From Mastigocoleus testarum BC008 (GTDB taxonomy: Bacteria; Cyanobacteriota; Cyanobacteriia; Cyanobacteriales; Nostocaceae), in assembly GCF_001456025.1 (NCBI RefSeq), contig NZ_LMTZ01000084.1, forward strand, positions 1 to 64,000: a stretch of DNA of 64,000 nucleotides. The letters are read 5' to 3'. Numbering within the stretch: position 1 is the stretch's first letter; every line of letters begins with the position of its first letter. Under the pieces are notes generated by a model. It saw only the letters and a list, made by a program, of their open reading frames with translations. It had not been told where the DNA came from and did not search any database. Of the stretch, positions 19,610-28,724 are shown one piece after another. Position numbers and translations under genes: made by a program.

Positions 19610-20704
19610 ATGAAGGTAGATTATATTCACTTTTATTTAGATGACGCTCGAGTATGGCGCAATTGGTTTGTTAACAGTTTGAATTTTCATTCGGTAAACA
19701 GTTCTCTAATTCCCCAAATCCAATCAAATGATATTTCTCATACTCACACAGAAGTGGTTAGAAGTGGTTCTGTTTGTTTTGTGTTGTCTTCACCTTTATC
19801 TGACAAAAGTCCAGTTGCAAAATTTCTTCGAAAACATCCATCTGGTGTCGCAGATGTAGCCTTTAATGTAGAGAATGTAGAAGAAGCCATTACTAAAGCA
19901 AAAAAAGGTGGTGCAGAAATTTTAGCACCTATAAGATGGAAGCATCAAGACAATGAATATATTAAGTGGAGCAAAATTTCTGCTTGGGGTGATTTAAATC
20001 ATACTTTAATAGAAAGAAGAAGTTTGATCTCAGACTGTAAAGCAAAATTTCCATCAAAGCATTTTAGTAATTACTCTTACACCGCAATAGATCATATTGT
20101 ACTTAATATTCCTACAGGCTACTTAAAACATGCTGTAACTTGGTACGAAGAAGTCTTTGGTTTTCAACCACAGCAGACTTTTAATATTCAGACTCAACAT
20201 TCTGCACTACACAGTAGAGTAATGGTTTCCTCTGATGGAGAAATACAGTTTCCTATCAACGAACCAGCATCAAAAAATTCACAAATTCAAGAATTTATTG
20301 ATGTTAATCGAGGTCCAGGAATTCAGCATATTGCTTTGCGAACGAATAATTTAGTTAAGAGCATTGCCCAATTAAACACTAATGGTCTTTCCTTTTTACC
20401 AATATCACAAAACTATTACGCAGATATTCGAAAGCGAATTGGTTTTCCCCTTTCTTCAGAAGAATTGACAGCGATTATTCAGCAACAAATTTTAGTGGAT
20501 TGGGACCAAGAAGATTCCCATAAGCTTTTATTACAAATCTTTACCAAACCTATTTTTGGAGAACCAACTTTCTTTTTTGAATTCATTGAACGCCGTTGCA
20601 AAGCTCAAGGTTTTGGCGAAGGTAATTTTCGAGCCTTATTTAAAGTTATGGAAGAAGAGCAAATCAAGCGAGCTAGAAATATTGCTAGGTTTGTTACAGA
20701 ATAG
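19610..20704 (+). CDS. 4-hydroxyphenylpyruvate dioxygenase-like VOC protein
   Basis: From the ATG at 19610 (an upstream TTG at 19574 is unlikely) the protein has 364 residues with two VOC domains, as in HPPD. The second domain carries the Fe(II) ligand pattern: His in YTAIDHIVLNIP, His in GPGIQHIALRTN and Glu in FFFEFIER. The C-terminal helix GFGEGNFRALFKVMEEEQ matches the HPPD gate helix. HPPD turns 4-hydroxyphenylpyruvate into homogentisate, in cyanobacteria the precursor of tocopherol. The related 4-hydroxymandelate synthase has the same fold and cannot be excluded without alignment of the substrate pocket. Confidence 0.82.
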   Translation: MKVDYIHFYLDDARVWRNWFVNSLNFHSVNSSLIPQIQSNDISHTHTEVVRSGSVCFVLSSPLSDKSPVAKFLRKHPSGVADVAFNVENVEEAITKAKKGGAEILAPIRWKHQDNEYIKWSKISAWGDLNHTLIERRSLISDCKAKFPSKHFSNYSYTAIDHIVLNIPTGYLKHAVTWYEEVFGFQPQQTFNIQTQHSALHSRVMVSSDGEIQFPINEPASKNSQIQEFIDVNRGPGIQHIALRTNNLVKSIAQLNTNGLSFLPISQNYYADIRKRIGFPLSSEELTAIIQQQILVDWDQEDSHKLLLQIFTKPIFGEPTFFFEFIERRCKAQGFGEGNFRALFKVMEEEQIKRARNIARFVTE

Positions 20705-20918
20705 TAACAAGTGATAGGAGTTTTTGAGGAATTCCTCTCCTATTTATCTCAAAGATTATTTTGGGGGATTGTAAACTATTTCCCCCTGGATATAAGAAAC
20801 TTATTGTTTCATATTAGTAATTTGAAAGTCACCTATCAGTTTTTCAAAATCTAAACACACTCACATACAAGATATCATTTTAATAAAAATTCACTTAATA
20901 AGATTTAAATTCAAGACA

Positions 20919-21704
20919 ATGTTAAGGATTGTAACTGATTTTGACGGTCCAATTGTTGACGTTTCTCAAAGATATTATCGGGTATATCAACTTTGTTTAG
21001 AAAAAACTTGTAATCCAGAGCAGCAAATCAAAGAACTCTCCTTTTCTGAATTTTGGACTTTAAAGCGAAGCCACATACCGGAAAAAAAAATAGGTATTCT
21101 TTCTGGTTTAAGTGATACACAAGCAGAAGAGTTTGCTCAACTACGCAAACAAATGGTACATACTCACCCTTACTTTCAACGCGATACTATTCAACCTGGT
21201 GCAATAGATGCCTTGTTAAAAGTTCAACAAGCTGGCTGCGATCTCGTGGTGATGACTATGCGCCGAATCTCAGAATTAAATTATGCTTTAGTAAAAGATG
21301 ACTTGGGTAGATTTTTCCCGGAACATCGTCGCTACTGTTTGAGTGATGACTATATGAAGACCCAAGATGTTCGTGATAAACCCTTATTAATGAAGCGAGC
21401 ATTAGCTGAACTTCCACCCGCTACGGATACATGGATGATCGGGGATACAGAAGCAGATATAGCTGCAGCTAAAAAGTACGGTATTAAAGTAATAGCTGTA
21501 GATTCAGGAATTCGGGATCGCACCCAATTAGAACTATATCAGCCAAACTATTATTTACCTTCTTTAGCTGATGCAATAGATTTTATTCTTCAGACTTCAG
21601 CATCATCCCTCAAAAATAATTGGCTACTCAAACAATATCCTCAACTCTCCAATCAAGAAGTATCATCAACTAGTTCTCAGACACTAATAAGCACTAAAAA
21701 ATAA
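20919..21704 (+). CDS. HAD-superfamily hydrolase
   Basis: This 261-residue protein has the HAD motifs: DFDGPIVD at 7-14 (motif I), VVMTMRR around 108 (motif II Thr), a Lys in the MTKPLLMKRA-like region RDKPLLMKRALAE (motif III) and WMIGDTEADIAAAKKYG (motif IV Asp pair). A helical cap lies between motifs I and II. The layout resembles phosphoglycolate phosphatase-type enzymes, but the Gly-Pro after the nucleophile is unusual. Substrate is unknown. A strong terminator directly follows the stop codon. Confidence 0.85.
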   Translation: MLRIVTDFDGPIVDVSQRYYRVYQLCLEKTCNPEQQIKELSFSEFWTLKRSHIPEKKIGILSGLSDTQAEEFAQLRKQMVHTHPYFQRDTIQPGAIDALLKVQQAGCDLVVMTMRRISELNYALVKDDLGRFFPEHRRYCLSDDYMKTQDVRDKPLLMKRALAELPPATDTWMIGDTEADIAAAKKYGIKVIAVDSGIRDRTQLELYQPNYYLPSLADAIDFILQTSASSLKNNWLLKQYPQLSNQEVSSTSSQTLISTKK

Positions 21705-21709
21705 TGACT

Positions 21710-21732
21710 CGCCCCTCTGGGGCGTTTTTTTT
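21710..21732 (+). terminator. rho-independent terminator
   Basis: A 6-bp GC stem (CGCCCC, loop TCT, GGGGCG) is followed by eight T residues, starting 5 bp after the HAD gene stop. It separates this gene from the convergent CPP1-like gene. Confidence 0.92.
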
Positions 21733-21753
21733 GAAAGAGAGATATTTATTGAG

Positions 21754-22401
21754 TTATTTGAGAAAACTGCTGATTAACCATAAAAATACAAACGTTAAGA
21801 TCGTAGAGAATTGATTTCTCAATGTGGATAACTGAGGACTTACAGCTGAACTTGAAATATCTACAAATTGTGACAAGATTGGTAAGGCGATAAATGCACC
21901 TAAAAGCAAGCCAAAGACTAAACCAGCTAATGTCAATAGTATTGCCCTACCAACCTTGCTTCCTTTGCGATTGAGAAAATAAACGCTGATAGCAACTCCT
22001 GCAACTAAAATTAGCTGTAAAACAGCATCACCATTAAATAAGCTAAGTATACTCAAGCCCAAGTATAAAGCTGCAGGCCACAAAATATCATTCCTAGAGG
22101 GTCGATCTAAGAAATTTTGTAACCATGCAGGTGATTTTTCACGAAGAATAGGATTTTTTTCTTTAGGTAATACTGGTATCAGGCGCTCTGGAAAACGAAT
22201 GCGTTCGGGTACCTTGATTTTGCCTTCTTGCCGCATTCGCAAGCGTTCCATCAAGATTGCATCATATGCCGTTTCAATCATCTCTACACGCTTAGAGTCA
22301 TCACTATGCTGTTCCAAGAGACGATTGCGAACATCTTGAATTTCGTCAAAGCTAGCTTCTTCTGATACCCCAAGTTTTTCGTAGGGATTTTGTTCGCTCA
22401 T
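21754..22401 (-). CDS. CPP1-like (DUF3353) membrane J-domain-like protein
   Basis: This 215-residue protein has an N-terminal J-like domain (NPYEKLGVSEEASFDEIQDV) that lacks the canonical HPD motif. Three or four membrane helices follow in the C-terminal half (LWPAALYLGLSILSLF, LILVAGVAISVYFL, ILLTLAGLVFGLLLGAFIAL, ILTFVFLWLISSFL). This is the arrangement of CPP1, the plastid chaperone-like protein of POR, and its cyanobacterial relatives. In plants CPP1 stabilises protochlorophyllide oxidoreductase; the same role here is an inference from homology. It stands alone on the minus strand. Confidence 0.88.
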   Translation of the reverse strand: MSEQNPYEKLGVSEEASFDEIQDVRNRLLEQHSDDSKRVEMIETAYDAILMERLRMRQEGKIKVPERIRFPERLIPVLPKEKNPILREKSPAWLQNFLDRPSRNDILWPAALYLGLSILSLFNGDAVLQLILVAGVAISVYFLNRKGSKVGRAILLTLAGLVFGLLLGAFIALPILSQFVDISSSAVSPQLSTLRNQFSTILTFVFLWLISSFLK

Positions 22402-23088
22402 GAGAATTTATTTTTGTAGCCTCAATCGGCAGCAATCATTTATATAGAATAGAAACAACTTTACATTTTACATCGCCCGAAACCAGATTGTTTCGCTTGA
22501 TAATTATAATTTACTGAAACACAACTGTTGTTTAATTAAATTGCTGGAGTAGTTTTAACTATAGTTACCTTAACATATAGTTATAACTCAGTGTATACCC
22601 TCATGTCGTTTATTATTTAGGAGTTTACTCTAGGATTTAAGGTGAAAATACGTTAAAGGGAGTTTTTATAAATGAAAAAATGATATCTGTGTATTTCAAA
22701 GTTAACTTTTTGAGAATACTTTGAAAACGTTTTAATTAATTATTTCTATAATTGCTTGTGGCATTAAGTCACATATCGATTTAGAATTAATATCGTTTTC
22801 AAATACGACGTAACTGGAATAATTAAGTATTCTAGTTTACATAAAGTAATCGACCTAAGGTCAAAAAAATTTGTCTGGTAATTCGCTTCTAAAATTTAGG
22901 GACAAAATTTTAGTTTCCTTGATAGCATTACTAAGATGTTTTTTCATTATTTCAATTCCCGGCCTCATTCATAATCCCGAGTCGAACGGAAATTGATATT
23001 TTGACCTTGTAGATTATTTCGTCCTCAAACGGAAAAGCGATTTTCGCATTTCCTCTTAAATTAATCCTATAAAAGTTCGTGAAAAGTG
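22402..23088. other. long AT-rich spacer
   Basis: About 690 bp separates the CPP1-like gene and the divergent response regulator. It is AT-rich with no recognised gene. Repeated ATAGTTATAACT-like strings lie near 22558-22590. It presumably includes the regulator's long leader and promoter. Confidence 0.5.
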
Positions 23089-23817
23089 ATGGTCATGGCT
23101 CCTGCCAAGATTCTTGTAGTTGATGACGACCCTGCTGTTCGGAACCTAATTCAACGCTTTTTGAGCAAGCAAAGTTATCAAGTAGAAGCTGCTGAAGATG
23201 GTAAGACTGCTCTTACCTTGTTTGAGCAATTTAATCCAGATTTGGTGATTCTAGATGTGAATTTACCAGATGTGATCGGATTTAATCTCTGTCAAGAGAT
23301 GCAAAGCCGTAATGGTGTTTTTGTTTTGATGTTAACTAGCCGTGCAGATGAAGCTGACAAAATTCGTGGCTTCTCTAAAGGTGCTGACGACTATCTCACT
23401 AAACCTTTTGGTTTGGGTGAGTTGGAAGTTAGAGTAGCTGCTATTCTGAAACGCCAAAGGGTTGTAACAACAGCAGAACAAAAACGCTTAGTCTTTGAGA
23501 AGCTAATGATAGACCCAGTACGGCGAGAAGTCACGCTAAATAACCAACCTGTTCCTTTAACCGCTTTAGAGTTTGACTTGTTGCACTTTCTCGCAAGTCA
23601 TCCTGGTAGAGTCTGGCGACGTGCAGAACTGATTCAGGAAGTATGGGACTACGAATATGTTGGAGATCAGCGTGTAGTAGATGTACACATAGGTCAAATC
23701 CGAAAAAAAATTGAAGCAGATGCCTCGCAACCTGCCTTAATTCAAACGGTACGTGGTGTGGGATACAAATTTGAATGTCCCCCTCAAGTACAGCAACCCG
23801 AGCCCTCGGTAGTTTAG
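23089..23817 (+). CDS. OmpR/PhoB-family response regulator
   Basis: A 242-residue two-domain regulator. The receiver domain shows the acidic triad VVDDDPAV (12-14), the phosphoacceptor Asp56 in LVILDVNLPD and Lys105 in LTKPFG. The C-terminal winged helix (about 135-230) contains PLTALEFDLLHFLASHPGRV and VDVHIGQIRKKI with GVGYKF. ATG codons at 23089 and 23095 (and a GTG at 23086) are all possible starts. No histidine kinase is adjacent, so it is an orphan regulator here. Its target genes are unknown. Confidence 0.93.
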   Translation: MVMAPAKILVVDDDPAVRNLIQRFLSKQSYQVEAAEDGKTALTLFEQFNPDLVILDVNLPDVIGFNLCQEMQSRNGVFVLMLTSRADEADKIRGFSKGADDYLTKPFGLGELEVRVAAILKRQRVVTTAEQKRLVFEKLMIDPVRREVTLNNQPVPLTALEFDLLHFLASHPGRVWRRAELIQEVWDYEYVGDQRVVDVHIGQIRKKIEADASQPALIQTVRGVGYKFECPPQVQQPEPSVV

Positions 23818-25336
23818 TTTAATTCCTCACACATGGAACTTGGGCTCAAACTCAAGCTGAAAAAGTTTATTCCTTGGCGATGGTATTAACAAGTGGCTGT
23901 CACAACTCGCTCATCCCCAACGACGAGATTTTGCACCGACATGTTGAGACAGGACGCAGAAGGGAAGTTTCCCGTCTATAGCTTAAGCCTAAGCAAGATA
24001 TACGGCATCGTCGGCAAGGTCTTTTGGCTATTATTAGGCGGATATATATCCTTCCCATTTGCGTTCGGAGACGGTAAGCACATGTTTCCAACTGCTAGCC
24101 TGGACGAAAAGCCCTCGTGAAAAGAATTTTCCGTTTCAGTGACAAGAAAAACACTCCTTGCAAACCAATTTTTAGACAGCAGGTTATTTTGAGTTAAATA
24201 ACGACCAAAATAACAAGTCATAATACTAACTTTTTGTTTTTAAGTACTTAAATTAATCCTTGTAAGCTATTAAGTGCAAATTTAATAACAAAATTGTATG
24301 GTCATTTTTTTTAATGACTATAGTTTTTGACTTATCACCTTATTAAGACTACGCAAAAGTAGAAAGTTTATTTATTAGTAATATCAAATTATTCTTATAA
24401 GTAATATGGAAAAAACCCCGTAGTAAATTCATGGGGTTTTTCCACATTACTTAGAAATCCTGAAAGATTCACTTTGATGCAATTAATCTGATATGAAATA
24501 TCGAACTACATAATTAGGTTAGGGCATTGATGAATGCTAAGCCCTGCGATTGGTGATATTAAGTTCGTAGTTTATATCTATCTGTCTCCAGATAGGAGAT
24601 ATTGCAGCTAGAGATTTGCTTCGACACTGCAGGCTCTAGCGTGACTGAAAGTCATGTTTTGATTTTTACTGTACTTACAACCTATAAAAGCTATGATATG
24701 GGACCTATTGGACTAAAGCCCTATGGGAGTGGTCTGACTTGAATTACTGCGCGATATCAGTTATCCATACAAAAATATTATTTCGGTCCATCTACATCAG
24801 CACTTTTAATATTATTTATACCAGCCCTCTGACTATATCGTAATTCACTATATGGTAATAAATACCTGACAAAATTATTTAAATAAGCTTTGCTTAATAA
24901 AACCCGACCATAGCGTTATTATTATCCCCTTACTACTCCATAAAAGTATTATCCCGCAATTAATCTCTTAGTTAATGAGAATTCTCTATAAGTATTTTTA
25001 TGATTACATATTATCAAAACACTTCTTGAGAATAATCAAAATAAAGCGACTTCTCTTGCGGGATTTTGTGAAAAATATTGACGTAAATTCTAGGTTTTAC
25101 TGTTAGAAATTTTATCTAATTCTAATTTCTAACAATGATATTTTCCAAAGTAACTTAAAGTTAATGTTTATATGTAACTGCGAACATTCGTATTAGATGC
25201 CAGGAAGAAAATTAAAGTTCTAGTTAAGATTGCAGGTTCAATTCAAGAAAAACATAGATTTGAGCCAAAAATAAGAAAAACTTATAATTCCTTTTCCGTA
25301 CTCTATCTATATTTTGGTAGTAGTGAGATTTTATGT
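23818..25336. other. 1.5-kb intergenic region with a strong hairpin
   Basis: No convincing protein gene is present. A 75-codon frame at 23893-24120 starts with GTG and matches nothing I recognise. A strong inverted repeat lies at 24401-24450. Between 24470 and 24740 there are moderately GC-rich stretches with short stems (for example CTAGAG at about 24608 paired with CTCTAG at about 24640) that could be part of an unannotated RNA. The remainder is AT-rich. Confidence 0.5.
24401..24450. terminator. long imperfect inverted repeat, bidirectional terminator-like
   Basis: Arms GTAATATGGAAAAAACCCC (24401-24419) and GGGGTTTTTCCACATTAC (24433-24450) pair almost perfectly around a 13-nt loop. The GGGG/CCCC stem flanked by A and T runs gives terminator character in both directions. 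No gene ends nearby: the response regulator stops about 580 bp upstream. It may end an unannotated transcript. Confidence 0.6.
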
Positions 25337-25534
25337 CTAGGAATGTTGAAATAAGGTTTCTAGATAAACCCGAGCAGCTTGACGATCGCTGTCTCCATTT
25401 TGAAGTAAAAACAGAGACAATGCTGCGGTCAAAACTCTATCTCGATCCCAGTCAGGATGCTTCTCCAAGTACTTGTTGAGGGATTCGTGTAGAGTTTCAG
25501 GAATTTCAGTAAAAATGCTAACTGTTGCGTTCAT
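25337..25534 (-). CDS. small DUF2811-type protein
   Basis: A 65-residue protein (EIPETLHESLNKYLEKHPDW then RVLTAALSLFLLQNGDSDR and ARVYLETLF) resembling DUF2811, a small conserved cyanobacterial family. The layout, a short beta start followed by helices, recalls ribbon-helix-helix-like small proteins, but function is unknown. The ATG start and strong conservation-like sequence make this a real gene despite its size. Confidence 0.8.
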   Translation of the reverse strand: MNATVSIFTEIPETLHESLNKYLEKHPDWDRDRVLTAALSLFLLQNGDSDRQAARVYLETLFQHS

Positions 25535-26012
25535 AAGATTTTTCTCTTAGTACAGTCTATCAATGGGAAACTTTGCTTTTAATAAATAATAATCTGTTGA
25601 AAACACCTTTGCTTTAGTTCAAAAATAAGTCATACATAACAGAGTTTTTCACAGAGCGATTGAGGAAACTACAAAAGCAAGCCGCATCATTGTGCGGCAA
25701 GAGGGGGTGGGTTTGTCAATGCTGCGAAATGTAAAGAAGGTATTTATAAAAAATAAAGACTCACGAGACAATAAGGGTTTGGAGTTATATTTTGTAATAT
25801 ATATTAATATTAACTCAGTCTATTAAATTAAAAACCTCGAATAGAAAAAATCCCCAGCGAAACAATAAAGAGCTTGTAAAACCGTAAAATGGTTGTGGAA
25901 AACTTCCATATTGCCTGTGGAAATGTTGTGGAATGAGTGAGGAAAACTTTCGTTAATGATAAGAATTACAAAAATATAGTTTGCACTATAGTTTTTTTTA
26001 ATACACAAAATA
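25535..26012. other. spacer between divergent genes
   Basis: About 480 bp with no gene. A perfect 6-bp hairpin (GCCGCA at 25681-25686 with TGCGGC at 25693-25698) lies before a G-rich run. The last 200 bp are AT-rich and should hold the MFS gene promoter. Confidence 0.5.
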
Positions 26013-27290
26013 ATGACGTTACCTTTTCTGTCCCGCTTTGCTTCGTGGTTGCCTAAATTCGACCGCCAAGTTTGGATTTTGGCATCCGGTCGATTTCTAT
26101 CAGAATTGGGTACGGGTTTCACCTTGTTCTATGCACCCATTTTCTTTGTCAATCAGCTAAATTTATCTACAACTGCCGTTGGTTTGGCATTGGGTAGTGC
26201 ATCAATATCTGGGATATTCGGTCGAATTTTAGGAGGCTATGCTGTTGATTCTAGGTTTTGGGGGCGTCGTAGAACTTTATTGCTTTCTGCGGCTATTTCG
26301 GCTGTGGGCTCTTTTGTTTTAGCCGCGAGTTTTGATTTTGTCACCCTTATTATCGGAAATTTAATTGGCGGCATGGGAGCGGGACTGTATTGGCCAGCAA
26401 CGGAAGCTGTGGTTGCTGACATAACTCGCCCGGAGCATCAACGAGAAGCCTTTGCCCTGAATAGATTAGCCGATAATCTTGGTCTAGGGATGGGAATAGT
26501 TTTAGGAGGAATTTTAGTTGTAGCTACGAAAAGTTATCGTGCTTTATTTGCGATCGATGCTATTTCCTTCGTATTATTTTTCGGTGTTATTTTTGTAGCA
26601 ATTCAAGAAACTTATCGTCCCCAAAAAGGCGCTGTGGAAAAAACGCTACCTTTCAGTTCTTGGATAACAGCATTAGGGGATCGTCGTTTACAAGTTTTTA
26701 TCAGTATTAATATTATTCTTACGACTTATATCTCTCAGTTACAGAGTACTCTTCCTATCTACTTCAAAAATTACATTCCAGGACAAGATGGGAAATTTGG
26801 GTTTACTGAAATAACCATCAGTGGTCTTTTTACTTGGCACTTGATTTTAGCTGTAATTTCTCAGCTACCTGTGGCGAAAATTCTCAACAGACTCTCCCAT
26901 GCCCGAGCGCTAATGGTTTCTAGTATTTTGTGGGCTGTAGGGTTTATTCTGATTTGGGGTGCGGGTATCTCTAGCTCAGGAAATCTATATTGGGCGGCGA
27001 TGGGTTTAGCTGCATTTGCCCTTGCTATCGTCTCCTATACGCCTTCTGCATCTGCTTTAATTAGCGATATTGCCCCATCATCCCAAAGGGGTGTTTACTT
27101 CTCTTTAAATTCCCTTTGCTGGGCTGTAGGTTACTTTATTGGACCCCCTTTGGGAGGTTGGGTATTGGATAAGCCAAGAATTTTTGTGGATAAGTTTTGG
27201 TTAGGCTTAGCTTTAAGCACGAGCATCACGATCACAATTTTGCGCTATTTAAGTAAAGTTATGGCTGATGTGGGTCGCAATCGGGAATAA
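26013..27290 (+). CDS. MFS transporter
   Basis: A 425-residue protein with about 12 hydrophobic helices and the MFS motif A-like loop GRILGGYAVDSRFWGRRRTL after helix 2. Further typical features are GNLIGGMGAGLYWPATEAVV, AEHQREAFALNRLADNLG-like loops, and GPPLGGWVLD in helix 11. The substrate is not evident; the sequence resembles drug- or sugar-type exporters of the MFS_1 class. It is single on the plus strand, followed by repeats. Confidence 0.9.
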   Translation: MTLPFLSRFASWLPKFDRQVWILASGRFLSELGTGFTLFYAPIFFVNQLNLSTTAVGLALGSASISGIFGRILGGYAVDSRFWGRRRTLLLSAAISAVGSFVLAASFDFVTLIIGNLIGGMGAGLYWPATEAVVADITRPEHQREAFALNRLADNLGLGMGIVLGGILVVATKSYRALFAIDAISFVLFFGVIFVAIQETYRPQKGAVEKTLPFSSWITALGDRRLQVFISINIILTTYISQLQSTLPIYFKNYIPGQDGKFGFTEITISGLFTWHLILAVISQLPVAKILNRLSHARALMVSSILWAVGFILIWGAGISSSGNLYWAAMGLAAFALAIVSYTPSASALISDIAPSSQRGVYFSLNSLCWAVGYFIGPPLGGWVLDKPRIFVDKFWLGLALSTSITITILRYLSKVMADVGRNRE

Positions 27291-27298
27291 TTTTTTGG

Positions 27299-27350
27299 GA
27301 GTCAGGAGTCAGAAGTTAGGAGTCAGAAGTCAGAAGTCAGAAATCAGGAG
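27299..27350. repeat. heptanucleotide tandem repeat (GGAGTCA/GAAGTCA)
   Basis: About seven imperfect copies of a heptamer lie just after the MFS gene stop. The same heptamer family is expanded at 51661-51788. Confidence 0.85.
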
Positions 27351-27362
27351 CAAAAATTTACT

Positions 27363-27625
27363 CATTACTGTGCGCAATACCTATAGCTGCACTACCTACG
27401 GATCCGGTACGCTTACGCGCTTCTACGCGTCCCGCAATACCTTACGGTACGCTTGCGCTAGGCGCTAACATTACTGCACTGTGTACACTTACGTGTCCCG
27501 CTAGACCGCGCCGCGAGCGGCGAATGCTAACGCGCCCCGCTGTTCGCTGTAAGCGCGTCCAAGATGCACCTGCGGTTAACGCTAACATTACCCATTACCC
27601 ATTACCCATTACCCATTACCCATTC
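27363..27625. repeat. GC-rich palindromic patch plus CCCATTA heptamer repeats
   Basis: Positions 27363-27587 contain overlapping short palindromes (GGATCCGG, GGTACGCTTACGCG, CGCGCCGCGAGCGGCG) with wording shared by patches near 6830, 38990 and 57300. Positions 27588-27625 are five copies of an ATTACCC heptamer. The region lies between the convergent MFS and hisIE genes. Confidence 0.75.
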
Positions 27626-27642
27626 CGTTACCAGTCTCTCTC

Positions 27643-28308
27643 TTACTTCCTTCTTTCTTGCAACTTTCGATAAACAGCTTTGATATCTACTTGGTGATGC
27701 GCTAAAGCCACAAGGGTGTGATAAAGTAAATCGGCAACTTCCCCTGCAATTTCATCAGGCTCGTCGTCTTTGAAAGCCATTACGACCTCAGCGCTTTCCT
27801 CACCAATTTTCTTCAATATCTTATTGTCCCCACCTTTGAATAACTTGCAGGTGTATGAGTCTTCTGAAGGGTTGTCTCTGCGATCGCAAATTACCTGAAA
27901 TACTTGTGATAGGGTATCTGCTGGTGGTGGGTTGATTTTACCGTCTACTTGATGAAAGCAACTGCGTTCGCCGGTATGACAGGCAATATCACCTACTTGC
28001 TCTACACTGACCAATAAAGCATCGCTATCACAGTCATAGCGCATACTTTTCACCTTTTGTAGATGTCCTGAAGTTTCTCCTTTATGCCATAGTTCCTTAC
28101 GAGAACGACTCCAGAACCATGTCTCGCCAGTTTCTAATGTTTTCTCTAAAGATTCTCGATTCATCCACGCCATCATCAAAACCGTACCATCTAAATAATC
28201 CTGCACTATAGATGGCACAAGACCCTTCTCATCGTAGTGAATCTGGTCGAGAGGTATGGTTTTATTTAAAGTCTTGGTTTCAAAAGCTTTGATTTCAGAC
28301 GAAAGCAT
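27643..28308 (-). CDS. hisIE: bifunctional phosphoribosyl-AMP cyclohydrolase / phosphoribosyl-ATP pyrophosphatase
   Basis: This 221-residue protein joins both histidine-pathway steps. The HisI half (about 20-125) has [20 protein letters not shown] and the metal-binding [10 protein letters not shown] and CHTGERSCF segments. The HisE half (about 130-221) has [34 protein letters not shown] and [11 protein letters not shown]. It catalyses steps 2 and 3 of histidine biosynthesis. Length and domain order are normal for cyanobacteria. It is not in a his operon here. Confidence 0.96.
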   Translation of the reverse strand: MLSSEIKAFETKTLNKTIPLDQIHYDEKGLVPSIVQDYLDGTVLMMAWMNRESLEKTLETGETWFWSRSRKELWHKGETSGHLQKVKSMRYDCDSDALLVSVEQVGDIACHTGERSCFHQVDGKINPPPADTLSQVFQVICDRRDNPSEDSYTCKLFKGGDNKILKKIGEESAEVVMAFKDDEPDEIAGEVADLLYHTLVALAHHQVDIKAVYRKLQERRK

Positions 28309-28420
28309 ACCAACTACCCCAATTTCAATTGAAATTACTCATGGTTTAAAATACCATCTCCCAGAGAGCAGTTGGCATGCTTTCCCAAATATTCATGTTT
28401 TTTTATCTTAGAATTCAGCT

Positions 28421-28609
28421 TTAGACAATTGCATTGCCATGCATAGCCGACTGCATTTTGACAGCGCTTAAAGCGACCTGGTGAGCCTTAGGGGCTTCTC
28501 CATACCAGTGTATAGCCGAGTTGAAAGCAGCTCGGTAAATATCTTGGTATGCCTCAGATAAGCGAGTACGAATTTCCAAAGGCAAGTCTTGATTGGACTT
28601 ATATAACAT
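28421..28609 (-). CDS. ChaB-domain small protein
   Basis: This 62-residue protein shows the ChaB pattern (NQDLPLEIRTRLSEAYQDIY followed by RAAFNSAIHWYG). ChaB was named as a cation-transport regulator in Escherichia coli, but stand-alone cyanobacterial versions have no established role. It lies 116 bp from, and divergent to, hemL. Confidence 0.82.
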   Translation of the reverse strand: MLYKSNQDLPLEIRTRLSEAYQDIYRAAFNSAIHWYGEAPKAHQVALSAVKMQSAMHGNAIV

Positions 28610-28724
28610 ATTGTTATTTCCTGGTTCCGCTGTGTGCTGCTTATTTACTACGATATGAGTTCATAAGCAGTCTTTGACACTATCCTAAGATAGAGCTTTT
28701 AATTCCCTATTGTAGGAGATAACC

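Noticed and set aside
23893..24120. 75-codon frame after the response regulator
   Set aside because: It starts with GTG without a ribosome site, an overlapping minus-strand frame is equally open, and no family is recognisable.
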